Counted from the first letter of the stretch, positions 7,148-16,064 are shown. The stretch is DNA of 32,871 nucleotides from Tissierella creatinophila DSM 6911 (GCF_001940565.1 NZ_LTDM01000017.1:1-32871), one strand, 5' to 3'. Program-made: numbers and translations. The notes: generated by a model from the letters alone, not told the origin.

Positions 7148-7768
7148 ATGAAAAAAGTAAAAGAAATATTTAGAATGGGACTATGGGAAGATAATCCAGT
7201 TTTTGGTCAGATATTAGGTATTTGTTCCGCTTTGGCTGTAACAAATTTAATGTTAAATTCTCTTATAATGGGCCTTGGACTGATTTTTGTAACTGCACTT
7301 TCATCTTTTACAATTTCACTTATAAGATCATTTACCCCAAAACATATAAGGATGATGGTGCAGGTACTTATAATATCTGCATATGTAATTATAGTGGACA
7401 TATTTTTAAAAGCATATTATCCAGATATGAGTAAGGCATTAGGACCTTATGTAGGACTTATTATTACAAACTGTATAATAATGGGTAGAGCAGAAGCATT
7501 TGCTCAAAAGAACACTCCTTTTATTTCTTTAATAGATGGAGTTGCATCAGGTCTTGGATACACTATGGTGCTTCTTATGATATCTTTTGTAAGAGAGTTG
7601 TTAGGTTTTGGAACGTTATTTGGATATACAATATTTTCAGAAAACTTTACTCCTTGGACAATTATGGTTATGCCCCCGGCAGCTTTTTTCTTATTGGCTA
7701 TGATAATATGGGGTGCAAATATCTTTTTAAATAAAAAAGAAAAAAGAAAAGAGGTGTCTAAAGCATGA
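7148..7768 (+). CDS. nqrD: Na+-NQR-type complex subunit D
   Basis: A 206-residue integral membrane subunit with about six hydrophobic helices. Typical NqrD text includes DNPVFGQILGICSALAVT, ALSSFTISLIR, GLIITNCIIMGRAEAFA and SGLGYTMVLL. Cys26 and Cys109 are the conserved half-membrane cysteines that, with the pair in NqrE, hold the intramembrane iron or iron-sulfur site known in this complex. It starts 3 bases after nqrC and overlaps nqrE by 4 bases. Confidence 0.95.
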   Translation: MKKVKEIFRMGLWEDNPVFGQILGICSALAVTNLMLNSLIMGLGLIFVTALSSFTISLIRSFTPKHIRMMVQVLIISAYVIIVDIFLKAYYPDMSKALGPYVGLIITNCIIMGRAEAFAQKNTPFISLIDGVASGLGYTMVLLMISFVRELLGFGTLFGYTIFSENFTPWTIMVMPPAAFFLLAMIIWGANIFLNKKEKRKEVSKA

Positions 7769-8355
7769 TAGAATTAAATCCTTTTGTGATATTTATAGCA
7801 GCCATATTTACTAACAATATGATTCTTTCAAATTTTCTTGGAATGTGTTCTTTCATAGCAGTTTCAAAAGAAATCCCAACTGCCTTAGGACTTGGTCAAG
7901 CAGTAACGGTAGTTCTTGGATTTACATCTATAATAAATTACTTTATTTACCAAAAGATATTAGAGCCACTAGGACTTGAATATTTACGTTTTATTGTGTT
8001 TATTGTAAGCATAGCAGCTTTTGTACAGTTATTAGAGATGGTTTTAGAAAAATATTTACCAAATTTATATTATTCACTTGGAATATTTTTACCTCTTATA
8101 ACTGTAAATTGTGCAATACTTGGAGTATCTTTATTTATGATTATTAGAAATTATAACTTTATGCAAACTGTAGGATTTAGTATTGGTTCTGGCCTTGGTT
8201 GGACACTAGCTATTACAGCACTTGCAGGTATACGTCAAAAAATTAAGAATGCTCCTGTTCCTGAAGGCTTAAAAGGACCGGGTATTACACTTATAATCAC
8301 AGGAATTATGGCACTTGCATTTGTAGGATTTTCTGGAATTGTACAGATTCAATAG
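7765..8355 (+). CDS. nqrE: Na+-NQR-type complex subunit E
   Basis: A 196-residue integral membrane subunit, the pseudo-symmetric partner of NqrD. Signatures are NNMILSNFLGMCSFIAVSK (Cys28), YYSLGIFLPLITVNCAILG (Cys116) and LAITALAGIRQKI. The two cysteines pair with those of NqrD at the membrane metal centre. Its ATG overlaps the nqrD stop by 4 bases, and AAAGAGGTG lies inside the end of nqrD. The sequence is closer to NqrE than to RnfA (for example VPEGLKGPGITLI near the C-terminus). Confidence 0.95.
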   Translation: MIELNPFVIFIAAIFTNNMILSNFLGMCSFIAVSKEIPTALGLGQAVTVVLGFTSIINYFIYQKILEPLGLEYLRFIVFIVSIAAFVQLLEMVLEKYLPNLYYSLGIFLPLITVNCAILGVSLFMIIRNYNFMQTVGFSIGSGLGWTLAITALAGIRQKIKNAPVPEGLKGPGITLIITGIMALAFVGFSGIVQIQ

Positions 8356-8386
8356 TTAAAAAACTATCTAGTTAGGAGGCATGCTT

Positions 8387-9484
8387 ATGAATACAATACT
8401 TATGACTACATTATCTATTACTGCAATATCTGCTTTATTCGCATTATTACTTACAATAGCCGATAGAACTATAGGAAATTATGGAGAGGTCAGTTTAACA
8501 ATCAACGATGATAAGCAGTTTACTATAGAAGGAGGAAATAGCTTGCTTTCTTCACTTATAGATGAAAAGATATTTATCCCATCAGCATGTGGTGGAAAGG
8601 GAACTTGTGGATATTGTAAAGTACAAGTTGATGAAGGTGGAGGACCTGTTTTACAAACAGAACTTACATTTTTAGATGAGGAAGATTTAAAGAATAATAT
8701 AAGGCTTTCTTGTCAATGTAAAGTAAAGCAAGATATGAAGATTCACATCCCAGAAGAACTCTTTAACGTAAAAGAGTTTGAGGCAAATATAGAATCTATA
8801 ACTGATCTTACTCCTATTATAAAGCAGGTAAGAATTAAACTCTCCAAAGGAGAAGAGATAAGCTTTAAAGCGGGGCAATATATGCAACTTAAAGCTCCAT
8901 TATATGAAGGAAATAATGAAGAAGTCTACAGGGCGTATTCTATAGCTTCATCTCCTATGGAAAAAGATTCCATAGAGCTAGTTATAGGTTATGTTCCCGA
9001 AGGAATTGCAACAACTTATGTGCATCAACATTTACAAGTTGGCGATAAGGTTACTATAAATGGACCGTATGGAGACTTTTATTATCAAGATAACGATAGA
9101 GAGATGATTCTTGTAGCAGTAGGTACTGGAGTTGCACCTATATTATCTATACTAAAATGGATGAAGTCAAATGATATAAAAAGAAAAGCAAAGTTTTATT
9201 TTGGAGCAAAAACCGAGGGAGACTTATTTTTCTTGGATTATTTTAAAGAACTTGAAGATACTCTCTATGACTTTGAATTCATACCATGTATATCTAGAGT
9301 TAAGGAAGGCGACGAATGGAGAGGATTTAGTGGTAGGGTAAATAATGCCATAGAGGAGTTTATAGAAGATGGTAAAAATAAGGAAGCTTATCTATGTGGA
9401 AATGAACCTATGATAAACTCGGTAATAAAAGTACTAACCGAAAAAGGTATGCCAGAGGAATTAATTTATTATGATAAGTTCTAA
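8387..9484 (+). CDS. nqrF: Na+-NQR-type NADH-oxidising subunit F
   Basis: The electron entry subunit: it takes a hydride from NADH onto FAD and passes electrons to a 2Fe-2S cluster. Order: one N-terminal TM (about 3-24); a ferredoxin domain with Cys68, Cys74, Cys77 and Cys109 (SACGGKGTCGYCK plus LSC); an FAD domain with RAYSIASSP (Arg182, Tyr184, Ser185); and an NAD domain with VGTGVAP (about 245-251) and a C-terminal LCGNEPM. I prefer the ATG at 8387, 7 bases after AGGAGG, over the in-frame ATG at 8381, which is only 1 base from it. Presence of this subunit, rather than RnfB/RnfC, identifies the cluster as NQR. Confidence 0.95.
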   Translation: MNTILMTTLSITAISALFALLLTIADRTIGNYGEVSLTINDDKQFTIEGGNSLLSSLIDEKIFIPSACGGKGTCGYCKVQVDEGGGPVLQTELTFLDEEDLKNNIRLSCQCKVKQDMKIHIPEELFNVKEFEANIESITDLTPIIKQVRIKLSKGEEISFKAGQYMQLKAPLYEGNNEEVYRAYSIASSPMEKDSIELVIGYVPEGIATTYVHQHLQVGDKVTINGPYGDFYYQDNDREMILVAVGTGVAPILSILKWMKSNDIKRKAKFYFGAKTEGDLFFLDYFKELEDTLYDFEFIPCISRVKEGDEWRGFSGRVNNAIEEFIEDGKNKEAYLCGNEPMINSVIKVLTEKGMPEELIYYDKF

Positions 9485-9505
9485 TTTAAATCAATCTATA
9501 GAAAC

Positions 9506-9554
9506 TGCACTTACAAAGTTGATGATTAAATTTAACTTTGTAAGTGCACTTTTG
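9506..9554 (+). terminator. Terminator after nqrF
   Basis: A perfect 15-bp stem joins 9506-9520 and 9534-9548, with a 13-base loop and a short CTTTT tract after it. It closes the nqr operon. Confidence 0.75.
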
Positions 9555-9582
9555 TGATCTTAAATTTGTGCGGATATAACAT

Positions 9583-9617
9583 ATTGTTATTTAATTATGA
9601 TATAATTAAATAACAAT
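9583..9617. promoter_or_regulatory. 35-bp palindrome covering the -10 of the RelA/SpoT-domain gene
   Basis: ATTGTTATTTAATTAT (9583-9598) and its exact reverse complement (9602-9617) flank GAT. The right arm starts inside a TATAAT (9601-9606) that is the likely -10. A 16-bp perfect inverted repeat at a promoter suggests an operator. Its regulator is unknown, and an AT-only hairpin is a poor terminator. Confidence 0.55.
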
Positions 9618-9635
9618 GTTTTTTAGGAGGCTGCC

Positions 9636-10982
9636 ATGAAACTAGAATTATTTGACTTTATAGATAAAACTTTAGCCCTTATTGATGAACGTTCAGATAC
9701 TTTAGATAGGGTGTCAAAAGAACTTGAGAAGTTTTTTACAGATAGCTTTTTTATAAAAGATCACTTTTTAAATGTAAGCTATAGAATTAAATCTCCAGAT
9801 AGCCTTAAGGAAAAGATACTAAGAGATAATTTTTACCTTAAATATAAAACACCTGATAATCTTTTACATAATTTATCTGATTTAATAGGTATTAGAATAG
9901 AGTGTAGATTTATAGAAGATGAAAAAAAGATATATGGGGATATAATAGATATATTTAGAACTAAAGAAGATGATGGATATTATTCTAATCCTTTAAACTC
10001 AAGCATTAGGTTAAAATTATCTGACCATCAACCACAAATTCAAAAAAATGGTTTCGAAATATATAAAATAGATGGAAAGTATAAAAAAGAAGATATAGAA
10101 GTCAACTTTGAGCTTCAAGTAAAATGTTTAGTAAATGTATTTTGGGGTGAAATAGACCATAGAGTACTCTATAAAAACTTTAACTATATGCTCACAGAAG
10201 ACTTTTTTAGAGATATTATGAGTTCAATAAAAGATAATTTAGCCATGATAGATAGACAACTTATGGTTGTATTTAATCATGTAAATGGCATGGATGCAAG
10301 TGATGCTATAAACAAAAAGGCCCAGATAAAAGCACTTCTTTCTAAAATAATTCATGATATTTATGTTATAAAAGTAAAAGAAGAAATAGGTTTTATAGTA
10401 GATTTTAAAAAGTCAACAGATGTTATAGTAAATTATATATTTATGAAAGGCGGTTCGGAGGAATCTGCAAATTATAGTAATAATTTCCTAAGAATTTTAA
10501 ATAGATTAAATGAAATAGGAAACAAAGAAATGACCTTCAATAAATATATAGATTTTGAAAGAGAAATATCTTATAAAGATAGATTTACTAGAAAAATGGG
10601 TTCAAAGATATTAGATATTATAAATAAAGATTTTAGATGGAATTTATTTTTTAAGATAATATTTGAAATTGAAAATGGAATGCAGGCAGAGGATTTTGAA
10701 AGGTTTTTAATTTATATAAGATATGTATTTAGTCAGGGAATAAGGAAGAGTTTAACTGATAAAGATATAGAAAAAATAGATAAAGAGAAAATAGTGCATT
10801 CTATATTAGATAGTATCGCAAACAATTTTTGTAAAAACATTTCAGTTGATTTTATAAATGAATCTAGTATAGATAAGATTAATAAAAACATTAGAGATCT
10901 TTTTGTAGACATAGAAACTTATGAAGATTATTTAGAACAAGAAATAGATATAAAAAACAAAATATCTGAGTATAACTTATAG
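9636..10982 (+). CDS. Divergent RelA/SpoT nucleotidyltransferase-domain protein
   Basis: A 448-residue protein whose first 180 residues resemble the (p)ppGpp synthetase fold: SYRIKSPDSLKEKI (48-61, the R/K/S nucleotide loop), DLIGIRIECRF (82-92), FELQVK (158-163, with Glu159 in the place of the catalytic Glu) and FWGEIDHRVLYK (169-180). The guanine-stacking signature usually written NGYRSLH is changed to NGFEIYK (138-144), keeping an aromatic but losing Arg, Ser and His. The 190-448 region is predicted mostly helical and I do not recognise it. There is no hydrolase domain and no TGS/ACT. It may make alarmone, modify another substrate, or be inactive. AGGAGGCTGCC gives a strong start; it is a single-gene unit under a palindromic promoter. 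Confidence 0.75.
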   Translation: MKLELFDFIDKTLALIDERSDTLDRVSKELEKFFTDSFFIKDHFLNVSYRIKSPDSLKEKILRDNFYLKYKTPDNLLHNLSDLIGIRIECRFIEDEKKIYGDIIDIFRTKEDDGYYSNPLNSSIRLKLSDHQPQIQKNGFEIYKIDGKYKKEDIEVNFELQVKCLVNVFWGEIDHRVLYKNFNYMLTEDFFRDIMSSIKDNLAMIDRQLMVVFNHVNGMDASDAINKKAQIKALLSKIIHDIYVIKVKEEIGFIVDFKKSTDVIVNYIFMKGGSEESANYSNNFLRILNRLNEIGNKEMTFNKYIDFEREISYKDRFTRKMGSKILDIINKDFRWNLFFKIIFEIENGMQAEDFERFLIYIRYVFSQGIRKSLTDKDIEKIDKEKIVHSILDSIANNFCKNISVDFINESSIDKINKNIRDLFVDIETYEDYLEQEIDIKNKISEYNL

Positions 10983-11010
10983 TATTTAGCTTAAAGCTAG
11001 ATACTTTTTT
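10981..11010 (+). terminator. Terminator after the RelA/SpoT-domain gene
   Basis: AGTAT-T-TAGC pairs with GCTA-G-ATACT around a TTAAA loop, followed by seven T residues. The stem begins inside the stop codon. Confidence 0.75.
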
Positions 11011-11026
11011 TAAATTTTTTTAAAAA

Positions 11027-11042
11027 TGTGACCTGTATCACT
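11027..11042. promoter_or_regulatory. Crp/Fnr-type box of the pfl operon
   Basis: TGTGA-CCTGTA-TCACT is a near-perfect CRP-type palindrome. A TATAAT lies at 11064-11069, so the predicted transcription start is about 11076 and the box centre (11034.5) is at about -41.5, the classical class II activator position. The Crp/Fnr protein encoded after pflA has a CRP-like recognition helix that would suit TGTGA. Confidence 0.7.
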
Positions 11043-11114
11043 GCATAAATATTGCTTAGACTATATAATTAATTAAGGAAACAAATAACTTATATAGATT
11101 AAGGGGATGAATTG

Positions 11115-13358
11115 ATGAAATCTTGGGATGGATTTAAAAAAGGTAAATGGAATGAACAAGTAGATGTAAGAGATTTTATACAATTAAATTATACGCCTTT
11201 TGAAGATGACGAAGGGTTTTTAGAGAAAGAAACAGATAAGACAAAAACCCTTTGGGATAAAGCTGAAAAGATGATAAACGAAGAAATCTTAACTGGAAAT
11301 ATAAAAATAGATACAGATAGATTTTCTGGTATAGATAAATATGAGGCTGGATATTTAGATAAAGAAAATGAACTTATAGTTGGATTTCAAACAGATGAGC
11401 CTTTAAAAAGAATAGTAAACCCATATGGTGGATATAGAATGGTTCAAAACTCTTTAAATGCCTATGGAGAAAAGATGGATAAAACACAAGAGAAATATTT
11501 TAATGACTTTAGAAAAACTCACAATCAAGGAGTATTTGATTCATATACAAAAGAGATGAGAATTGCAAGAACAGCAGGTCTTCTTACCGGTCTTCCAGAT
11601 GCTTATGGAAGAGGAAGAATAATAGGAGACTATAGAAGGATTTCACTTTATGGTTTAGATTTTCTAAAAAATGAAAAGATAAAAGACTATGAAAATATAA
11701 AAGGCAATTCATCAGAAGATATAATAAGACTTAGAGAAGAAGTTTCTGAACAGATAAGATCACTAGAGATGATAGGAAATATGGCAAATAGTTATGGTAT
11801 AGATATATCTATGCCTGCTAAAGATGCAAAAGAAGCAGTACAATATCTATACTTTGGATATTTAGCTGCTATAAAAGAAAACAATGGTGCCGCTATGAGT
11901 CTTGGGAGAAATACTACTTTCTTAGATATATATATACAAAGAGATTTAGAAAATAAAATAATAGATGAAAAGTTTGCTCAAGAATTGATAGATCAATTTG
12001 TTATAAAACTAAGAATGGCAAGACATTTAAGAACTCCAGATTATAATGAATTATTTGCAGGAGATCCAAACTGGATTACAGAATCAATAGGTGGTATGGG
12101 TGAAGATGGAAGAACATTAGTTACTAAAACTGCATTTAGATTTCTTCACACATTAAAAACACTCTCTCCTGCCCCAGAACCTAATATGACAGTTCTTTGG
12201 TCAGAAAATTTACCAGAAGGGTTTAAAAAATACTGTTCCAAGTTGTCAATTCAAACAGGTTCGATTCAATATGAAAATGATGATTTAATGAGACCAGTTT
12301 ATGGAGATGATTATGCTATAGCTTGCTGCGTTTCAGCTATGAAAGTAGGAAAAGAAATGCAGTTTTTCGGAGCACGAGCAAATCTTTCTAAGGCATTATT
12401 ATATGCAATAAATGGTGGAATAGATGAAATTAAAAAAGATAAAGATGGCAGTCTTTTAAAAGTAATCGATGGAATAAAACCAATAGATGATGAAATTTTA
12501 GACTATGAAAAAGTGTTAAAAAACTATGATAAAGTAGTTGCTAAACTTTCAAACCTTTATGTAAGCACTATGAATACCATTCATTATATGCATGATAAGT
12601 ATGCATATGAAAGAGGACTAATGGCACTTCATGACACTGATGTTCATAGATATATGGCATTTGGAATAGCAGGTCTTTCAATAGTTGCAGATTCTTTAAG
12701 TGCTATAAAATATGCGAAAGTTAAACCAATAAGAGATAAAAACAAAATAGCAATAGACTTTGAAATAGAAGGCTGTTTTCCTAAATTTGGAAATGATGAT
12801 GATAGAGTAGATGATATTGCTAAAGATGTAGTAGAAAAGTTTATTAAAGAACTTAAAAAAACACCTACATATAGAGATTCAGAACATACTCTATCTGTTC
12901 TTACAATAACCTCAAATGTAGTATATGGTAAAAAAACGGGATCTACTCCAGATGGAAGAAAAAAAGGAGAATCTTTTGCCCCAGGTGCAAATCCAATGCA
13001 CGGAAGAGATGAAAATGGAGCACTAGCTTCACTTAATTCAGTAGCAAAATTGCCTTATAAAGATTGTTGCCAAGATGGTATTTCAAATACATTTTCAATA
13101 ACACCCTCAACGCTTGGAAATAATGAAGAAGAGAGAATAAACAATTTAGTAGGAATAATGGATGGATACTTTGATAGTGGTGCATTTCACTTAAATGTAA
13201 ATGTACTTAATAGAGAACTTTTAATAGATGCTATGGAAAATCCTCAAAAGTATCCAACTCTTACAATAAGAGTTTCAGGATATGCAGTACATTTTAATAG
13301 ACTTACAAAAGAACAACAGTTAGAGGTAATAAATAGAACGTTCCATAAAAGAGTTTAA
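11115..13358 (+). CDS. pflB: Formate C-acetyltransferase (pyruvate formate-lyase)
   Basis: Glycyl-radical enzyme converting pyruvate and CoA to acetyl-CoA and formate under anaerobic conditions. The 747-residue length is normal. The adjacent catalytic cysteines are Cys404-Cys405 in [10 protein letters not shown], and the radical glycine is Gly722 in RVSGYAVHF near the C-terminus. The N-terminal [23 protein letters not shown] is typical of PflB rather than of diol dehydratase or choline lyase homologues. The ATG at 11115, 8 bases after AAGGGG, is preferred to the TTG at 11112. The activase follows 24 bases downstream, and a Crp/Fnr box with TATAAT lies upstream. Confidence 0.97.
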   Translation: MKSWDGFKKGKWNEQVDVRDFIQLNYTPFEDDEGFLEKETDKTKTLWDKAEKMINEEILTGNIKIDTDRFSGIDKYEAGYLDKENELIVGFQTDEPLKRIVNPYGGYRMVQNSLNAYGEKMDKTQEKYFNDFRKTHNQGVFDSYTKEMRIARTAGLLTGLPDAYGRGRIIGDYRRISLYGLDFLKNEKIKDYENIKGNSSEDIIRLREEVSEQIRSLEMIGNMANSYGIDISMPAKDAKEAVQYLYFGYLAAIKENNGAAMSLGRNTTFLDIYIQRDLENKIIDEKFAQELIDQFVIKLRMARHLRTPDYNELFAGDPNWITESIGGMGEDGRTLVTKTAFRFLHTLKTLSPAPEPNMTVLWSENLPEGFKKYCSKLSIQTGSIQYENDDLMRPVYGDDYAIACCVSAMKVGKEMQFFGARANLSKALLYAINGGIDEIKKDKDGSLLKVIDGIKPIDDEILDYEKVLKNYDKVVAKLSNLYVSTMNTIHYMHDKYAYERGLMALHDTDVHRYMAFGIAGLSIVADSLSAIKYAKVKPIRDKNKIAIDFEIEGCFPKFGNDDDRVDDIAKDVVEKFIKELKKTPTYRDSEHTLSVLTITSNVVYGKKTGSTPDGRKKGESFAPGANPMHGRDENGALASLNSVAKLPYKDCCQDGISNTFSITPSTLGNNEEERINNLVGIMDGYFDSGAFHLNVNVLNRELLIDAMENPQKYPTLTIRVSGYAVHFNRLTKEQQLEVINRTFHKRV

Positions 13359-13382
13359 AGGACTAAAAGGAGAATATATACG

Positions 13383-14141
13383 ATGGAAGGAAGACTTCAT
13401 TCAATAGAGACAATGGGACTTTTAGATGGTCCTGGCATAAGAACTGTTTTTTTCCTCCAAGGTTGTCCTTTGAGATGTGCTTATTGCCATAATCCAGATA
13501 GTCAATCCATGTTTTCTAAAACTCGAATTACACCTGAGGAGATAGTAAATATAGCTAAAAGATATAAATCATATTATAAAAGAACTGGAGGAGGAGTTAC
13601 CTTTTCTGGGGGAGAACCCTTAATGCAAGGAGAGTTTTTATTAGAAACTATAAAAAAGTTAAAAGAAGCAGGAATAAATACTGCGATAGATACTAGTGGA
13701 TATGGTGATGTGAGATATTATAAAGAAATACTACAAAATGTGGATATAGTTTTATTAGATATAAAACATTTTGATAACAAAGGATATAAACGCGTTACAG
13801 GAAAATCAATGGGAGGATTTTATGAATTCCTATCCTATATAGAAGATTTTCATGGTATACTATGGCTAAGACATGTGATGGTACCATCTATTACTGATAA
13901 TAAAGAGAGTATAAAAAACTTATTTGATAATGTAAAGCATATAGTTGAAAAAATAGATAGATTTGAAATCCTCCCATATCATAAGATGGGACTTGAAAAA
14001 TATGAAAACCTAAATATAGAATATACTTTAAAAGGTATACCAGAAATGGATATAGAAAAAGCTAAAGAATTTCAAGGTATATTAGATAAGATGGTAGAAA
14101 AAGAAAAAGAAAATGTTCATAAGAAAAGGAAAATTATATAA
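13383..14141 (+). CDS. pflA: Pyruvate formate-lyase activating enzyme
   Basis: Radical SAM activase that installs the glycyl radical on PflB. The 252-residue protein begins with GRLHSIETMGLLDGPGIRTVFFLQGC. The 4Fe-4S motif is Cys28-x3-Cys32-x2-Cys35 (CPLRCAYC), followed by HNPDS and the SAM-contacting GGGVTFSGGEPLMQ (about 69-82). Length and the absence of an extra ferredoxin domain separate it from activases of other glycyl-radical enzymes. It is in one operon with pflB. Confidence 0.97.
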   Translation: MEGRLHSIETMGLLDGPGIRTVFFLQGCPLRCAYCHNPDSQSMFSKTRITPEEIVNIAKRYKSYYKRTGGGVTFSGGEPLMQGEFLLETIKKLKEAGINTAIDTSGYGDVRYYKEILQNVDIVLLDIKHFDNKGYKRVTGKSMGGFYEFLSYIEDFHGILWLRHVMVPSITDNKESIKNLFDNVKHIVEKIDRFEILPYHKMGLEKYENLNIEYTLKGIPEMDIEKAKEFQGILDKMVEKEKENVHKKRKII

Positions 14142-14169
14142 ACATCCATATGTCTAATAATTTTAGTGG

Positions 14170-14898
14170 GTGATAAGCATAAAAACATGTAATATTTGCA
14201 ATAGTAATTGTCAAGGTTTTGATGGTGTTTCTTGTATTCACAATATACCTTTATTGTCGAGTTTAAATAATAATGAATTAAATGATATATCTCAAGGCGT
14301 TGTAACTCGTGAGTTTAAAAAGGGAGAGTATATTTTTAAAACAGGTGATAAAGCAGATAGACTATATATTGTATGTTCAGGAAAGATGAAGATATATAAC
14401 AGTTTTGCTGATGGTAGAGAACAAATTTTTTATATATATGGTTCAGGAGACTTTATAGGTGCATTCAATCTTTTAAAAGAAGACGAATATAAATATAATG
14501 GAGAAGCTTTAGAAGATACAGTAATAAGTACACTTACAAAATCTAAGTTTGATGAAATAGCCATAAAAAGCCCTACTATTACTTTGAAAATCTTAGAAAA
14601 AGCTTATGAGAGAATAAGGCATGCAGAAGATTTAGTAGATAGACTATCTTCTACTAATGCTAATTCTAAGGTAGCAAGACTTTTATTAAAACTAATTCAA
14701 AGCTTTGGCACTAAAGAGGGCAATAGTATAGTTTTAAATCTTTCTATCAATAGGGAAGAAATGGGAAGCTATGCAGGTATATCTAGAGAGACTATGACAA
14801 GAAAACTAATCTATTTTAGTGAACTAGGACTTATAAAACTAGAAGGCAATAAAAAAATAATAATTAAAAATATGGATAAATTAAAAGAACTACTATAA
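14170..14898 (+). CDS. Crp/Fnr-family regulator with N-terminal cysteine cluster
   Basis: A 242-residue protein with a cysteine-rich start (Cys7, Cys10, Cys14, Cys22; CNICNSNC), a cyclic-nucleotide-type beta-roll (about 28-125), a long dimer helix (about 133-165) and a winged helix-turn-helix (about 190-230). The cysteines suggest an oxygen- or redox-sensing Fe-S cluster as in FNR proteins. The recognition helix reads SRETMTR (205-211), giving Arg206, Glu207 and Arg211, the CRP-type set for TGTGA rather than the FNR-type set for TTGAT. It lies 28 bases after pflA and is the natural candidate for the TGTGA box before pflB. The GTG start has no clear ribosome site (TTTTAGTGG before it), so translation may be weak or coupled. 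Confidence 0.9.
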   Translation: MISIKTCNICNSNCQGFDGVSCIHNIPLLSSLNNNELNDISQGVVTREFKKGEYIFKTGDKADRLYIVCSGKMKIYNSFADGREQIFYIYGSGDFIGAFNLLKEDEYKYNGEALEDTVISTLTKSKFDEIAIKSPTITLKILEKAYERIRHAEDLVDRLSSTNANSKVARLLLKLIQSFGTKEGNSIVLNLSINREEMGSYAGISRETMTRKLIYFSELGLIKLEGNKKIIIKNMDKLKELL

Positions 14899-14921
14899 AC
14901 TATAAGTTGTAGTAGTTTTTT
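14888..14921 (+). terminator. Terminator of the pfl-regulator operon
   Basis: AACTACTA (14888-14895) pairs with TAGTAGTT (14910-14917), and T residues continue to 14921. The left arm is part of the last codons of the regulator gene. Confidence 0.75.
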
Positions 14922-15015
14922 AATCCATTTATAAAGATTTAAGGGGATATATGTGGTAAAATATAGATAAAGTTTTTTTAAATGAAAGGTAGATAGTCTT
15001 AGGGGGAGATATTTA

Positions 15016-15375
15016 TTGAACAAATTGGGGCAATTTGGAATTATATTGGGAACATTATTTTTAGCGGAATTTTTACAGATAAGGTTTAATCTACCGATTC
15101 CTGCTACCATATTAGGTATGATTATACTACTCTTTCTTATGATGACAAGGATAGTAAAGCTCAAATGGGTGGAAGATATAGGAAATACATTATTAGATAA
15201 TCTCTCCATACTATTTGTTCCAGCAGGGGTTGGGATAGTAAGAGAATTAGAGCTCTTTAAAGGAAATCTGATTAGTTTAGCAATTATTGTCTTAGTAAGT
15301 ACTACTGTAGTTATAGTTGTTACAGGATATACTATAGAAGTATTAGAAAGTAAAAAGAAGGGTAAAAATATATGA
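15016..15375 (+). CDS. lrgA: LrgA/CidA-family holin-like membrane protein
   Basis: A small, 119-residue membrane protein with four hydrophobic segments (about 6-25, 28-45, 60-80 and 88-110). The family text is LPIPATILGMIILLFLM and DNLSILFVPAGVGI. LrgA/CidA proteins were described as holin-like modulators of murein hydrolase activity and are also linked to export of pyruvate-related metabolites. The start is TTG at 15016 behind GGGGGAG. It overlaps lrgB by 4 bases, forming the usual pair. Whether it is cid- or lrg-like in function cannot be told from sequence. Confidence 0.92.
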   Translation: MNKLGQFGIILGTLFLAEFLQIRFNLPIPATILGMIILLFLMMTRIVKLKWVEDIGNTLLDNLSILFVPAGVGIVRELELFKGNLISLAIIVLVSTTVVIVVTGYTIEVLESKKKGKNI

Positions 15376-16064
15376 TAGAATATGTAGATACACCTTTATT
15401 TGGAGTGACTCTTACCATAATAGTATTTAGTATAGCAAATTTTGTTTATAAAAAAATAAAAAATCCCTTAGTAAATCCAATAATAATAAGTACAATATTT
15501 ATTATTTGGCTTTTAAATTATTTCCATATAAGTCTTGAAAGTTATGAAAAGGGAGGTAGACTTGTAAGCTTTTTCTTAGGACCTGCAACAGTTGCTTTGT
15601 CTATTCCTGTATATAAGAAGCTAGAACTCTTAAAGAAAAATTTTATTCCTACTTTGATAGGCATTTTTACGGGATCTCTTGCCGGTATATTATCTATAAC
15701 TATAATGGCTAAATTTTTCTCACTTGATAATATAATGATGCTATCTTTAATACCAAAATCTACTACTTCTGCAATAGCTATGGATATATCCCATCAGATA
15801 AAAGGTAATCCTTCAATAACCATAGCATTTGTTATAGCAACAGGAACATTGGGTAATATATTAGGACCTACTATATTAAATATCTTTAAAATAAAAAGCA
15901 AAAGAGCAAAGGGCGTAGCACTAGGTACAGCTTCTCATATAGTAGGTACTGCTAAGGCAATGGAACTTGGGGCAGTTGAAGGAGCTATGAGTTCTCTTGC
16001 GATTGGTATTGCAGGAATTGTGACAGTTTTTTTAGCGCCTTTAATTATAAGTTTTATAATATGA
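15372..16064 (+). CDS. lrgB: LrgB/CidB-family membrane protein
   Basis: A 230-residue integral membrane partner of the LrgA/CidA protein. The conserved core contains FFLGPATVALSIPVYKKLELLKK (about 68-90), SLIPKSTTSAIAMDIS (about 134-149) and GTASHIVGTAKAMELG (about 184-199). It begins inside the lrgA stop (ATGA overlap), so translation is probably coupled. The msrA gene follows 24 bases later with no terminator between. Confidence 0.94.
   Translation: MIEYVDTPLFGVTLTIIVFSIANFVYKKIKNPLVNPIIISTIFIIWLLNYFHISLESYEKGGRLVSFFLGPATVALSIPVYKKLELLKKNFIPTLIGIFTGSLAGILSITIMAKFFSLDNIMMLSLIPKSTTSAIAMDISHQIKGNPSITIAFVIATGTLGNILGPTILNIFKIKSKRAKGVALGTASHIVGTAKAMELGAVEGAMSSLAIGIAGIVTVFLAPLIISFII

Noticed and set aside
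6545-8355. Naming the cluster rnfG-rnfE-rnfA
   Set aside because: The next gene encodes an NqrF-type NADH-FAD-2Fe2S subunit and no RnfB/RnfC is present; D and E subunits also read closer to NqrD/NqrE.
9584-9616. Rex (redox repressor) site within the 35-bp palindrome
   Set aside because: TTGTTA...TAACAA half-sites resemble Rex but the spacing is far longer than the 18-bp Rex operator.
14811-15209. 132-codon minus-strand frame opposite lrgA and the regulator end
   Set aside because: No ribosome site; it covers a terminator and the opposite strand of clear lrgA coding sequence; composition is that of an antisense shadow.
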